A stretch of DNA of 64,000 nt from Streptomyces sp. SLBN-118 (GTDB taxonomy: Bacteria; Actinomycetota; Actinomycetes; Streptomycetales; Streptomycetaceae). Shown here in pieces: positions 25,752-34,751 of the stretch. Within the stretch, counting starts at the first letter, position 1. Each line of letters opens with the position of its first letter. The stretch spans positions 868,001 to 932,000 of the forward strand of contig NZ_VFNP01000001.1 in assembly GCF_006715635.1 (NCBI RefSeq), given 5' to 3'. The translations under genes were made by a program, and so were the position numbers. The notes beneath the pieces were generated by a model that was not told the DNA's origin, ran no database searches, and saw only the letters and a list, made by a program, of their open reading frames with translations.

Positions 25752-26648
25752 TCAGCGGGACGGAACGATGCGGCGACCCGTGAGGCGTGTCGGCCGGATC
25801 GACACCCACAGCTCGCGGTCTCCGCCGGCCCAGGGAGCGGTGTGTGCCCGCTCGGACAGCCGCCGCATCGCGTCGGGCTCGGTAACCGTCTGTGCGGGGC
25901 CGACGGCGAGCACACTCCAGCCCTGGCTCAGGGCCTCGTCCACATGGTCCGCTTCGAAGCCGATGTCTGTTCCCACAGCCGCTGCCGCTTCGGAGCCAGG
26001 GGCCGTCCTGAAGACGATCGCATCGTCGATGACCTCGTAGTTCACCGGAACGACCACCGGGCCGTCGGGCGTCGACACCGCGACCCGTCCGACGCCGTGT
26101 GTGGAAAGGCGGGTGCGGCATTCATCGGGCGTGAGCTCCTCCAGTGTGGGATGGGCGAGTGCCCGGCCCTGTCCGGGCGGCAGGTCGACGCCGCCTCCCC
26201 GCAGCTCGGCGACCCTGGTCCCCAAGGCGTCGGCCAGTCTGATGAGCGTCGCCGGGCTCGGGTGGGCGGACCGCTCTTCGAGATACCGCAGGTATTCCGG
26301 CGCGATTTTGGCCCGGCGGGCCGCTTCCGCACGGGTCAGTCCCTGGCGCTTTCGTTCGAGGGCCACGCGCCGGCCGATGTCGCCGGGGTCAGGGGGTCGT
26401 GGGGACGGGGTCATGTCTTCCGTCCCCCGGCGGGACACCTGCCGAAGCCCTTCGGGCATGTGGTTGCTGTGCTGGACATGCGCGTCGGGCCCGGGGAACA
26501 CCAGGGTGATCTGTTCCGTGTCCGACCAGCGGACGTCGTAGGGAGGCGTGCCGTCCTCGTGGTGCAGTCCGACGATCTCGCCGTCCCGTCTGGTGGAGCC
26601 TGTAGTGGGGCTTTCCACCACGAGCAGATCACCAAGTTGGGCTCGCAT
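25752..26648 (-). CDS. DUF1918 - XRE helix-turn-helix - PNPOx-like fusion protein
   Basis: 298 residues from ATG 26648. Residues 1-60 (MRAQLGDLLVVESPTTGSTR, then PPYDVRWSDTEQITLVFPGP) are a DUF1918 module, normally a stand-alone ~60-residue protein. Residues ~90-145 are an XRE helix-turn-helix (RQGLTRAEAARRAKIAPEYL). Residues ~165-290 are a pyridoxamine-5'-phosphate-oxidase-like flavin-binding barrel (TPDGPVVVPVNYEVIDDAIV). XRE-PNPOx proteins are known in Streptomyces; the added DUF1918 front is unusual. An internal ATG at 26414 could make the XRE-PNPOx part alone. Confidence 0.8.
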   Translation of the reverse strand: MRAQLGDLLVVESPTTGSTRRDGEIVGLHHEDGTPPYDVRWSDTEQITLVFPGPDAHVQHSNHMPEGLRQVSRRGTEDMTPSPRPPDPGDIGRRVALERKRQGLTRAEAARRAKIAPEYLRYLEERSAHPSPATLIRLADALGTRVAELRGGGVDLPPGQGRALAHPTLEELTPDECRTRLSTHGVGRVAVSTPDGPVVVPVNYEVIDDAIVFRTAPGSEAAAAVGTDIGFEADHVDEALSQGWSVLAVGPAQTVTEPDAMRRLSERAHTAPWAGGDRELWVSIRPTRLTGRRIVPSR

Positions 26649-26901
26649 GACCCTCACCGCCTTCCGGCCCCCTCGATCCCACCGTGCCACGCATGGCGTG
26701 CCGACGCATGGGGCGGCATGTCCGGCCGGCGAGCCAAACCGGCCCACACCGGCGGCGGCGCTGCATCGGGTGGCAGGTGAGATCCGCATCCTCCCCAGCG
26801 TTCAGGCGACCGATGCGGACGCTGCCCTGACCCAGGGGTGTCCTTCGGTCCGGCGGCCGGGCGTGTCTGAGCAGTGGCGCCGTCCGCTGCAAGCCGGAGA
26901 A

Positions 26902-27534
26902 CTAGAGGATCCCTCGCTCGCTGGCGCGGGCCAGCGCCTCGACTCGGTTGCGCGCGCCCAGCTTCTCCAGCGTTCGCTGGAGGTAGGTCTTGACCGTGTT
27001 CCTCGTCAGTCCCAGGACGTCTGCGATCTCCGGGTTCGTCTCGCCCATCGCCACCCTGCGCAGGATCTCGTACTCACGACGGGTCAGCCCGCTCTCTTTG
27101 AGTCTTCTGGCCAGCAACACATGGAGGAGATGGTCCGGGCTGGTCCGAACGACTCGTTCCCCGGCGTGGACCCGGCGGACGATGTCCACCAGATCCGATC
27201 GCTCGGCGTCCTTGACGACCACGGCGTGCGCTCCGGCGCCGAGCGCCTCCTCCAGAGCCGCGTGCTCGGGGTAAGCCGTGAAGATCACCACTTTGACACC
27301 GGGGACATGGGTGCGCATCGCCCGGATCACCTCGGGGGCGAGCATGTCGGGCAGGCGCAGATCGAGCAGCACGACATCCGGTTTCAGGCGTTCCGCCTCC
27401 ATGACCGCTTCCCTGCCGGAACTCGCGTATCCCGCCACGGTGATCCAGGAGGCGTTGCCCAGCGCGAGCGCGACGCCGTCGCGGACGATGGGGTGATCAT
27501 CGACCACGAGCACATGTACGGTCGGTTCGTTCAC
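26902..27534 (-). CDS. LuxR-family response regulator
   Basis: 210 residues from GTG 27534, whose GTGA overlaps the kinase stop; ATG 27546 is an in-frame alternative. The receiver domain has VLVVDDHPIVRDGV (acidic pocket), the phosphoacceptor Asp in PDVVLLDLRLPD near residue 54, and Lys in VVVKDAERSD. The C-terminal NarL/LuxR HTH is LTRREYEILRRVAMGETNPE followed by IADVLGLTRNTVKTYLQRTL. It is the partner of the adjacent GAF kinase. Confidence 0.93.
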   Translation of the reverse strand: MNEPTVHVLVVDDHPIVRDGVALALGNASWITVAGYASSGREAVMEAERLKPDVVLLDLRLPDMLAPEVIRAMRTHVPGVKVVIFTAYPEHAALEEALGAGAHAVVVKDAERSDLVDIVRRVHAGERVVRTSPDHLLHVLLARRLKESGLTRREYEILRRVAMGETNPEIADVLGLTRNTVKTYLQRTLEKLGARNRVEALARASERGIL

Positions 27535-28676
27535 GCCGGCACCCATGCCTGGACGGTGACGCCGCCGTCCTCGTTGCGGAGGATGTGGGCCTTGCCGCCC
27601 ACCCGCTCCAGGCGCTCGGACATGGCGGAGAGGCCAAGGCCGCGGGAGTGTCCTTCCACAGGCGGCAGCCCGACCCCGTCATCCGCGATGGTCACGCAGA
27701 CTCCCCCGGACAGAGTGAAGACGCTGACCACCACGGATCGGGCCCGCGCATGCTTCTCGACATTCAGCAGCGCCTCCCGTATTGCGTTGGTCAGTGCCTT
27801 GACCGGGGCCGCCGCCAGAACCGGGACCTCGGTGACAATGATGAGCCGGGCGATGACCCCGGTGCGCTCCTGGAATGCCCGGCAGTCGCCACGCAGCGCG
27901 ACTCCCAGGGCGACCTGCTCCGGCGGCGCGTTCAGCGCATACAGGGAGACGCGCAGCGCGGCCGCGGCTTGGACGGCCTGTTCTTCCAGGTCACTCAGCC
28001 GTGCCTGCACGGCGTCCTCGGGCGGCAGCTCGTCGGCCAGGGTGCGGATGCCCGCCCCCAGGGAGAACAGCATGGCCCCCATGGTGTCGTGGAGTTCCAA
28101 CGCGAGCCGGCGTCGTTCCTCGTGCACGGCGACCTCGGCCGCATGGCGGGCCCGCTCGGCGACGACGGCGGCGGCCGCGGCGCGGCTCGCCGCCTGCTCC
28201 AGGGCCCGGGTCGTCCGGTCGCTGAACGTGCTGGTCTCGCGGTTGGAGCCGTAGAGGACACCGAACAGCCGGCCTTCGTGCATCACGGGCACGGCGATCA
28301 TCGCGCCCAGCCCCTCCGTCTCGGCCTGGGCTTTGAAGTGATGGGTGATGGTGTCGGAGCTGCGATAGTCACTGACCCACAGGGGCCTGCGCTGGAGCAT
28401 GACCTGCCCGCCGAGCCCACACCCGGACGGCACGACCAAGCCGTTCACGGCGGGTGTCCGCGTGTTCACCGTGTGTCCGAGCACGATCCGGTCCGCGCCG
28501 TCCGGTTCGCCCACCCAGGCCACGTCGACCCCGCTGATCTCCGGCACATCGTCCACGACCCGGTGCATGGCAATGGACTGGTCGAGCAGGCCGAGGATCT
28601 GGCCGTACCCCTCGGTGAGCTCGAACAGTGCGTTCGGCAAGGGCCGTTCCCGCCCTCTGCCTGCCTCGTCTGTCAT
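27531..28676 (-). CDS. GAF-domain sensor histidine kinase
   Basis: 381 residues from ATG 28676 (a longer form from 28733 is less likely). Residues ~30-180 are a GAF domain (VDVAWVGEPDGADRIVLGHT, GAMIAVPVMHEGRLFGVLYG), followed by a coiled-coil rich in Ala/Arg. The HisKA_3 dimerisation box ERRRLALELHDTMGAMLFSL carries the phospho-accepting His. The ATPase domain has NAIREALLNVEKHA and IADDGVGLP. No membrane span is visible, so it senses a soluble or intracellular signal. It is divergent from an acyl-CoA synthetase gene, the most likely target of the pair. Confidence 0.92.
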   Translation of the reverse strand: MTDEAGRGRERPLPNALFELTEGYGQILGLLDQSIAMHRVVDDVPEISGVDVAWVGEPDGADRIVLGHTVNTRTPAVNGLVVPSGCGLGGQVMLQRRPLWVSDYRSSDTITHHFKAQAETEGLGAMIAVPVMHEGRLFGVLYGSNRETSTFSDRTTRALEQAASRAAAAAVVAERARHAAEVAVHEERRRLALELHDTMGAMLFSLGAGIRTLADELPPEDAVQARLSDLEEQAVQAAAALRVSLYALNAPPEQVALGVALRGDCRAFQERTGVIARLIIVTEVPVLAAAPVKALTNAIREALLNVEKHARARSVVVSVFTLSGGVCVTIADDGVGLPPVEGHSRGLGLSAMSERLERVGGKAHILRNEDGGVTVQAWVPA

Positions 28677-28945
28677 GGTATGTCGCCTCACGCCCTGCGG
28701 GACCGTGTCGGACGCCCTCGCGCTCCGCTGCACACATGGTGACTTGGGGCGGTGGCTGAGTCCATCTCCGAATGGAGACCTCCGAAGTCACACCTCCCCC
28801 TGGAGCTACCCGCTCGCCCCGGCAAAACCCAAGCTCTCGCCCATCGCCACAGCGAGCGATGGAAGCGATGGAGGCTCGAAAGCCCGGCCGCCCACCGGCC
28901 CGGCCGCTGACCCTCGAAAACCGTCACGGGGAACTGAGACCGAAG
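28677..28945. promoter_or_regulatory. Divergent intergenic region, kinase / acyl-CoA synthetase
   Basis: A 269-base gap that must contain both promoters. Visible structure: CTCCGAA repeated at 28766-28772 and 28780-28786, and AGCGATGGA twice in tandem near 28853-28870. The repeats could be binding sites for the LuxR-type regulator; nothing else is recognisable. Confidence 0.35.
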
Positions 28946-30607
28946 ATGACCAAGGAAATGTCCAGCCGTCCAGCCGTCCCCAGCACCATGCAGGAGGTGC
29001 CGCTGCTCGTCCGCAGGCTGCTGGAGAACGGCATGAACCTGCACGGCGGCAGCGAAGTGATCACGGCCACGGACAACAACGGCACCAGGACTGCCACCTA
29101 CGCCCAGGTCGGCCGCAACGCCGCCAAGCTGGCCCACGCGCTGGCCGGCCTCGGCGTACAGCCGGGCGACCGGGTGGCCACGTTCATGTGGAACAACCAG
29201 GAGCACCTGGAGGCATACCTAGCCGTACCCGCCATGGGCGCTGTGATCCACCCCCTGAACATCCGCCTTTTCCCGGAACAGCTCACCTACATCGCGAACC
29301 ACGCACAGGACACGGTGGTCATCGTCGATGCCTCCCTCCTGCCGGTCTTCGCCGAGCTGCTGCCCGGCATGCGCACCGTGCGGCACGTCGTCGTCAACGG
29401 CGAGGCGAAGGGCTCGGTCCTGCCCGGCGGTCCTGCTGCCGTACACGACTACGGCCGGCTGCTGGAGAAGCGGCCCGAGACGTACGACTGGCCGGACCTG
29501 GACGAGAACCAGGCGGCAGGCATGTGCTACACATCCGGCACCACGGGCAATCCCAAGGGCGTGGTCTACAGCCACCGTTCGCTGTACCTGCACTCGCTGG
29601 GCATCAGCCTGCCGGACCTCATGGGCATCTCCGCCCGCGACCGCCTGCTCGCCATCGTCCCGCAATTCCACGCCCAGGCGTGGGGTCTGCCGTACGCAGC
29701 GTTCCTGACCGGCGCCTCGCTCGCCATGCCGGACCGGTTCCTGGCCCCCGCGCCCCTTGCGCAGTTCATCGCCGCCTCCCGCCCCAACAAGGGAGCCGGT
29801 GTGCCCACGGTGTGGCAGAGCCTGGCCCACCATGTCGAGCAACACCCGGAGGCCGACATCTCCTCCCTCCAGGAGGCCGTCGTGGGCGGCTCCTCCTGCC
29901 CGCCGTCCCTGATGCGGACCTACGAGGACGAATTCGGCATCCAGCTGCTGCACGCCTGGGGCATGACCGAGGTGTCGCCGCTGGGCGCCCTGGCCCGTGT
30001 GCCCCAAGGTGCACAGGGCGAGGACGCCTGGCGCTACCGGCTCAGCCAGGGCCGCTTCCCGGCGCCGGTGGAGGCCCGGCTCATCGGCCGTGACGGGACG
30101 GTCCTGCCCTGGGACGGACACAGCGTCGGCGAGCTGGAGGTGCGCGGCCCGTGGATCACCGGCTCGTACCACCTCGACGACGACCCGGAGAAGTTCGACG
30201 ACGGCTGGCTGCGGACCGGCGACGTGGGCACGATCGCCGCCGACGGCTTCCTCACGCTCACCGACCGGGTCAAGGACGTGATCAAGTCCGGCGGAGAGTG
30301 GATCTCGTCCGTCGAACTGGAGAACCACCTCATGGCGCACCCGGGCGTGGCCGAGGCGTGTGTCGTCGGCGTCCCGGACGACAAATGGGGTGAGCGCCCC
30401 CTGGCCGCGGTGGTTCTCCGGCCCGGCAGCACGGCCGCCTTTGGGGAGTTGCGGGGCTTCCTCGCCGGAAAGGTCGCCGCATGGCAGCTCCCGGAGCGCT
30501 GGGCCCTGGTCGGGGAGGTGCCCAAGACATCTGTCGGCAAATTCGACAAAAAGACGGTGCGCAAGCAGTACGCGGACGGGGAGCTGGAGGTGGACGTCAT
30601 CACATAG
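28946..30607 (+). CDS. AMP-forming acyl-CoA synthetase (fatty-acid type)
   Basis: 553 residues of the ANL superfamily, close in pattern to medium/long-chain fatty acyl-CoA synthetases. The ATP loop is CYTSGTTGNPKGVVYSH near residues 193-209, LLHAWGMTEVSP binds adenine, DGWLRTGDVGTI is the hinge-side Asp motif, and VPKTSVGKFDKKTVRKQ contains the catalytic Lys near the end. ATG 28946 has a weak site; ATG 28958 behind AAGGAA is an alternative. Lying between a two-component system and an ActP-type symporter, it may activate the carboxylate which that symporter imports. Confidence 0.92.
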   Translation: MTKEMSSRPAVPSTMQEVPLLVRRLLENGMNLHGGSEVITATDNNGTRTATYAQVGRNAAKLAHALAGLGVQPGDRVATFMWNNQEHLEAYLAVPAMGAVIHPLNIRLFPEQLTYIANHAQDTVVIVDASLLPVFAELLPGMRTVRHVVVNGEAKGSVLPGGPAAVHDYGRLLEKRPETYDWPDLDENQAAGMCYTSGTTGNPKGVVYSHRSLYLHSLGISLPDLMGISARDRLLAIVPQFHAQAWGLPYAAFLTGASLAMPDRFLAPAPLAQFIAASRPNKGAGVPTVWQSLAHHVEQHPEADISSLQEAVVGGSSCPPSLMRTYEDEFGIQLLHAWGMTEVSPLGALARVPQGAQGEDAWRYRLSQGRFPAPVEARLIGRDGTVLPWDGHSVGELEVRGPWITGSYHLDDDPEKFDDGWLRTGDVGTIAADGFLTLTDRVKDVIKSGGEWISSVELENHLMAHPGVAEACVVGVPDDKWGERPLAAVVLRPGSTAAFGELRGFLAGKVAAWQLPERWALVGEVPKTSVGKFDKKTVRKQYADGELEVDVIT

Positions 30608-30681
30608 CCGCTTCTCTCCCCGAGTGACCTTCTTTCCCGAGTCACCGGACCATCCGTCCCCTGATCAGTCCAGGACACGCA

Positions 30682-31020
30682 ATGAGCCGCATTCCCCAGC
30701 ATCCCGAACAGGATCCCTATCCGGTGTCGGCCTTGTATATGAGCCAACTCGACCATGAGTCCCTGTACTCCAACACCGAACTGCGTGGGGCCATCGCCCA
30801 GACCGTCTCAGAAGTCGGCGGGCCGGACGCGCTCGGTCGCCGGTACGCCGAAGCCCTGCGCCAGGCGGCAGCGCGAGGCGGCGAGATGAGCGAGGTACGC
30901 CGGAGGTGGGCCCTTCGTATGGCGGAAGACCTGGTCCACGACCGGACCGGCGAGACGCACCCGCCCGCGGGCCGACCCGCCGCCGGCCTCGGCGCCGCGT
31001 CGCTGAGAGGGGTGTCATGA
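30682..31020 (+). CDS. Hypothetical protein, 112 aa
   Basis: I do not recognise it. A short acidic N-terminal part is followed by a helical stretch, LRGAIAQTVSEVGGPDALGR / RYAEALRQAAARGGEMSEVR. No membrane span or cysteine is present. AGGACACGCA precedes ATG 30682, and the stop overlaps the DUF485 start (ATGA), so it belongs to the symporter operon and might be a cytoplasmic modulator of it. Confidence 0.7.
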   Translation: MSRIPQHPEQDPYPVSALYMSQLDHESLYSNTELRGAIAQTVSEVGGPDALGRRYAEALRQAAARGGEMSEVRRRWALRMAEDLVHDRTGETHPPAGRPAAGLGAASLRGVS

Positions 31021-31427
31021 CTCCCTCGGCGCCACCACCCCCGCCGTGGGAACCGGGGCCGCCATGGGCCTCGGACTCGCTGAGGGAACCGAGTCCGCCG
31101 CAGCGGCCGGTCCCGACCGTCTACGAGCAGCTGCAAGCCGACCCCGGTCTGCAGCGCCTGCGAGCGGCACGCCGGCGCCCGGTCTTCGCCGTCGCCGGCG
31201 CTGTCGTCGGGCTGTACCTGCTCAACGCGCTGCTCGCCGGCGAAGCGCGGGGATTCATGGCCGTAGGAGTAGCCGGACCGCTGAACATCGGTCTCGCCCT
31301 CAGCCTGATCCAGTGCGTCACCACGGCCTGGGCCGTCTGGTGGTACACGCGCTACGCCAGGAACTTCCTCGACCCTGACGGCAGGCGTCTGAGGGCTCAC
31401 GTCGAAAAGAGAGAGAACACGCGGTGA
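31017..31427 (+). CDS. DUF485 membrane protein
   Basis: 136 residues from the ATG of an ATGA overlap. A proline-rich head (PSAPPPPPWEPGPP) precedes the DUF485 signature YEQLQADPGLQRLRAARRRP and two membrane spans (VFAVAGAVVGLYLLNALLAG; GPLNIGLALSLIQCVTTAWA). DUF485 proteins are almost always encoded just before cation/acetate symporters, as here, where the next gene starts within its last codons. Confidence 0.9.
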   Translation: MTPSAPPPPPWEPGPPWASDSLREPSPPQRPVPTVYEQLQADPGLQRLRAARRRPVFAVAGAVVGLYLLNALLAGEARGFMAVGVAGPLNIGLALSLIQCVTTAWAVWWYTRYARNFLDPDGRRLRAHVEKRENTR

Positions 31428-33037
31428 CCACTGCTCTGCCACTCGCCGACTCCGACGGGTTCCCCGTGTTCGTGGTCTTCGCCGCCTTCGTCGCCAGCAC
31501 GCTGTTTCTGGCCATCTGGGCCACGACGGACCGGGCTACGCCGGGTGACTTCTACATCAGTGACGGCCGGCTGACCCCGGCTCGCAACGGCATCGCCCTG
31601 TTCGGTGACTACATGTCGGCAGCGACACTGCTCGGCTCCCCGGGCGTGATCGCACTGACGGGGTACGACGGCATCCCCTACCTGCTGGGACCGATCGTCG
31701 CCTGGATCGTGATGCTCCTGCTGGTCGCCGAGCCGTATCACAGCACTGGGCGGTTCACCATCGGCGACAGCCTCGCACGGCGCCTGCGCTCGCGGCCCGT
31801 CCACCGGGCCGCGGGGACCGCCACGCTCGTCATCTGCCTGGTCTACCTCATCGCACAGCTGGTCGGCGCCGGGGCATTGGCCGCGCCGATCCTGGGGCTG
31901 GACGGACAGGGCGCGCGAAAGGTGCTGGTCGCCTCGCTCGGCATGCTGATGATCATCTACGTGTTGATCGGCGGGATGCGGGCCGCCACCGTGGTCCAGT
32001 TGGTGAAGGCCGTCATCCTGCTGGGCGGGGGCGCCTTTCTGGCTTTCCTGGTCATGTCGAGGTTCAGCTGGAATCCCGCGGGCCTGCTGAACCGAGCGGC
32101 GACCCGCAGCGGTCTGGGGGATGCCTTCCTCCAGCCCGGTGTGCGCTACGGCGACGACAGCGTGAGCAAACTCGACTCGCTGAGCCTGCAGTTGGCGGTT
32201 CTGCTGGGAGCGGCCGGACTACCGCATCTCCTCATGCGGCTCGGCGCGGTGCCCACCGCGCGCGCGGCGCGCACATCGGTCCAGTGGGCGGCCTACCTGA
32301 CGCTCGCGTTCTGTCTCCTTGCCGGGGTGATGGGCTTCGGTGCCGTGGCGCTGCTCGGACGCGAGGCCATCACGGCAGACAGCGCCTCGGGCAATTCGGC
32401 CACTCTGCTGCTGGCCGAGTTCCTGGGAGGCGCTTTCCTCCTCACACTCATCTCCTGTGTCGCCTTCACGACGGTCCTCGCCGTGGTTGCCGGGATTGTG
32501 CTGGCGGCCTCAACCGCGCTGGCACACGACCTCTACCAAGTCGGTTTCAGGAACGGCAAGGCGTCTGAGAAGAGTGAACTCCTGGTCGCCAAGGGTTCGG
32601 TGCTGCTGATCGGTGTCGTGGGGACAGTGCTGTCCATGTACGCCCAGGGCCTGAACATCTCGTTCATGGTGGGTCTCGCCTTCGCCGTCGCGGGTTCGGC
32701 GATCCTGCCCGCCCTCCTCTACAGCATGTACTGGAAGGGCTTCACGACGAGAGGGGCGCTCTGGAGCATCTACGGGGGACTGTTCACCTCGGTGGGGCTG
32801 GTGCTGCTCTCCCCTGCCGTGTCGGGAGGTCCGACCGCGCTGCTGCCGGACGCGGACTTCGACGTCTTTCCCCTCGGCAACCCCGCTGTGTTCTCGATCC
32901 CTCTCGGCTTCCTGCTGGGCTGGCTCGGATCGCTCTTCGACCCGAGGGAGGTGGACGGAGCTGAGTTCGCCGAGGCTGAGGTCCGCATCCTTGTGGGAGC
33001 CGACGCCGTCCCGGAGCACGAGCTGAGACGCGGCTGA
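31424..33037 (+). CDS. actP: Cation/acetate-type solute symporter (SSS family, ActP-like)
   Basis: 537 residues with about thirteen membrane spans, GTG start overlapping the DUF485 stop. Sodium:solute-symporter landmarks are GDFYISDGRLTPARNGIALF and GDYMSAATLLGSPGVIALTG at the front, then IYVLIGGMRAATVVQLVKAV and GLPHLLMRLGAVPTARAART. ActP proteins import acetate and other short carboxylates. The neighbouring acyl-CoA synthetase suggests an import-and-activate pair, though that synthetase looks built for longer acids. Confidence 0.92.
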   Translation: MTTALPLADSDGFPVFVVFAAFVASTLFLAIWATTDRATPGDFYISDGRLTPARNGIALFGDYMSAATLLGSPGVIALTGYDGIPYLLGPIVAWIVMLLLVAEPYHSTGRFTIGDSLARRLRSRPVHRAAGTATLVICLVYLIAQLVGAGALAAPILGLDGQGARKVLVASLGMLMIIYVLIGGMRAATVVQLVKAVILLGGGAFLAFLVMSRFSWNPAGLLNRAATRSGLGDAFLQPGVRYGDDSVSKLDSLSLQLAVLLGAAGLPHLLMRLGAVPTARAARTSVQWAAYLTLAFCLLAGVMGFGAVALLGREAITADSASGNSATLLLAEFLGGAFLLTLISCVAFTTVLAVVAGIVLAASTALAHDLYQVGFRNGKASEKSELLVAKGSVLLIGVVGTVLSMYAQGLNISFMVGLAFAVAGSAILPALLYSMYWKGFTTRGALWSIYGGLFTSVGLVLLSPAVSGGPTALLPDADFDVFPLGNPAVFSIPLGFLLGWLGSLFDPREVDGAEFAEAEVRILVGADAVPEHELRRG

Positions 33038-33062
33038 GCCTGAACGCCCTGAATCCAGGAAG

Positions 33063-34457
33063 TTACTCATGGCCACACCGGTCCGCGTGCGGCCAGGGCA
33101 CGAAGCTTCCGTCTGCACGTTCCACCAGGAGCTGCTTTCCGTCTGCCACCACGCCGCGCGGCTGCATTCCGCACAAGGTTGCGCTCGTGTACGCGGCGCA
33201 CATGCTGTTGAGGTCGTGGACGAGGCCGATCCTGAACAACGAACGGGTCTCCGCGATGGCCTCGTGGTCACCTGCGCGCATGACCACCCGCAGATCAGGC
33301 GCGACCGCCAGCGCGGCCACGGTAACCGCGATGTTGTCCAGGTCGTCCGAGGCGACGGCGGCCATCGCCTGCGCCTTGTGCAGGCCGAGCTCGCCCAGCA
33401 CGAACCTGTCCGTCGCGTCGGCGACGACGACGGGTACGCCAAGTGCCCTGGCCAGCCGGAGGTTGGGAGCTGCCGGGTCCCGCTCCACGGCGACCACACC
33501 GATGCCCAGGTCCTGCACCTGGGTACAGAGCCGCAGACCCACCTGTCCCAGCCCGACGACCACCACGTGGCCCGCCCGGGGAAGGGCCCGGGGACCCACG
33601 ATGCCGACCGAACGAGGAGCCAGGAGGCGATCGATCAGGCCTGCGGTGAAAACGGCGGTGAACACGACAGTCAGCAGCATCGCGACGCTGGCGAACACCA
33701 TGTAGGCGTCCGAACCGTGCGCGGACACGGGGCCGACGGCCGACACCGTTCGCGCCGCCTCGAACAGGGCCTCGATCGGGGGCCGGTGCTGGAGGGTCAC
33801 GGACCAGAGCCAGTCCAGGAACAGCACCAAGAGAAGCCCGGCGAGGCCGGTCAGCGTGATCCGTGAGCTGCTGTCGTGCGGCCGAAGCTGCCCCCGGATC
33901 CTCCCCAGCCGTGCCCGGTATCTCAAGGAGCGTGGTGGCCTGTAGGGCGCGAGGCGGACACTGTCCCCCTCCCGGCGGGCGGCGATGTGGCCGGAAGAGG
34001 TCCGGGCGAGGGCCAGCAGATCGGACTCGACGCATGCGGCCAGGAAGGTCGGTGCGACGACGTCCGCCGGGGAGGTGACCCGGCAGTTCGGGACCACGCG
34101 TACCAGCTGCTCGGCAACCGTTCGGTCGAAGATCGTCACCACCAGCGAGACGTTGGGACGAATGTGCTCCACGGCAAGCGCATAGCGCAGGGACTCGACA
34201 TCGTCATCGAGCAGGATCGCGACGCCTGCCACGTCCCGATCCAGCGCCCGGCGCAGATCCTCGTCCGTGGGCTGAGCCAGGTGGCGCACCTGGTGACCGG
34301 CCGATTTCAACGAGCCGCAGACCCTGCGCGCCACGTCGCTCCCGACGACGATGAAGTACTCGTCGGCACGGCTACCGTCCGAAAGCGTGCCGGCGGCCGG
34401 GTCCCCCTCGGCTGCGGCGCCGTCGCGCGAACCCTCAGCAGCCGACGTTGCAGTCAT
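33063..34457 (-). CDS. TrkA-N (RCK) NAD-binding membrane protein
   Basis: 464 residues from ATG 34457. An N-terminal Rossmann-like domain (YFIVVGSDVARRVCGSLKSA, VAILLDDDVESLRYALAVEH) is followed by two membrane segments (LAGLLLVLFLDWLWSV; VFASVAMLLTVVFTAVFTAG) and a second, classic TrkA-N domain (HVVVVGLGQVGLRLCTQVQD, VVADATDRFVLGELGL). The layout is RCK - two spans - RCK, as in actinobacterial ion-conductance proteins, but no TVGYG potassium filter is visible, so the transported ion is open. The start overlaps the end of the Cys-rich gene by 23 bases. Confidence 0.85.
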   Translation of the reverse strand: MTATSAAEGSRDGAAAEGDPAAGTLSDGSRADEYFIVVGSDVARRVCGSLKSAGHQVRHLAQPTDEDLRRALDRDVAGVAILLDDDVESLRYALAVEHIRPNVSLVVTIFDRTVAEQLVRVVPNCRVTSPADVVAPTFLAACVESDLLALARTSSGHIAARREGDSVRLAPYRPPRSLRYRARLGRIRGQLRPHDSSSRITLTGLAGLLLVLFLDWLWSVTLQHRPPIEALFEAARTVSAVGPVSAHGSDAYMVFASVAMLLTVVFTAVFTAGLIDRLLAPRSVGIVGPRALPRAGHVVVVGLGQVGLRLCTQVQDLGIGVVAVERDPAAPNLRLARALGVPVVVADATDRFVLGELGLHKAQAMAAVASDDLDNIAVTVAALAVAPDLRVVMRAGDHEAIAETRSLFRIGLVHDLNSMCAAYTSATLCGMQPRGVVADGKQLLVERADGSFVPWPHADRCGHE

Positions 34458-34662
34458 CGGAACGGTAGGGGTCGCAATCAAGGCAGCGCAGGGCACCGCA
34501 ACCGTCGCAGCAGACCAGCGACTGCCCGCAATGGCATGCGGAGTCATACGGATCCGGGGATCGGGTTGCATCGGCTGTGTTCCGAACGTCCGTCAACGGC
34601 CGCTGCCCGTCGGCAGCAGGGCTGGTCGCGGCCGGCTCTGCGGGGTCGCAAGCAATGCTCAT
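34435..34662 (-). CDS. Small Cys-rich, probably zinc-binding protein, 75 aa
   Basis: ATG 34662 follows GGGAG. The C-terminal third reads HCGQSLVCCDGCGALRCLDC and then DPYRSDDCNVGC: ten cysteines and a His, spaced like a treble-clef or zinc-ribbon site. The frame overlaps the first 23 bases of the TrkA-N gene, which fits translational coupling. No family is known to me. Confidence 0.6.
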   Translation of the reverse strand: MSIACDPAEPAATSPAADGQRPLTDVRNTADATRSPDPYDSACHCGQSLVCCDGCGALRCLDCDPYRSDDCNVGC

Positions 34663-34673
34663 CGGTACTCCCG

Positions 34674-34751
34674 TCACGAGGTGGTTTGAGCGTCCCGGCC
34701 GACCATCGGGGCCAGAGCCTCAAGGACTGCCAGGAAGCCGTTCTCCCTCAT
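34674..34751 (-). CDS. Possible 25-aa ORF in the coupled run
   Basis: ATG 34751 overlaps the stop of the next upstream mini-ORF (ATGA). It encodes MRENGFLAVLEALAPMVGRD plus five residues and stops 11 bases before the Cys-rich ORF. It looks amphipathic. Only the chained overlaps support it; it could equally be a leader peptide or noise. Confidence 0.3.
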   Translation of the reverse strand: MRENGFLAVLEALAPMVGRDAQTTS

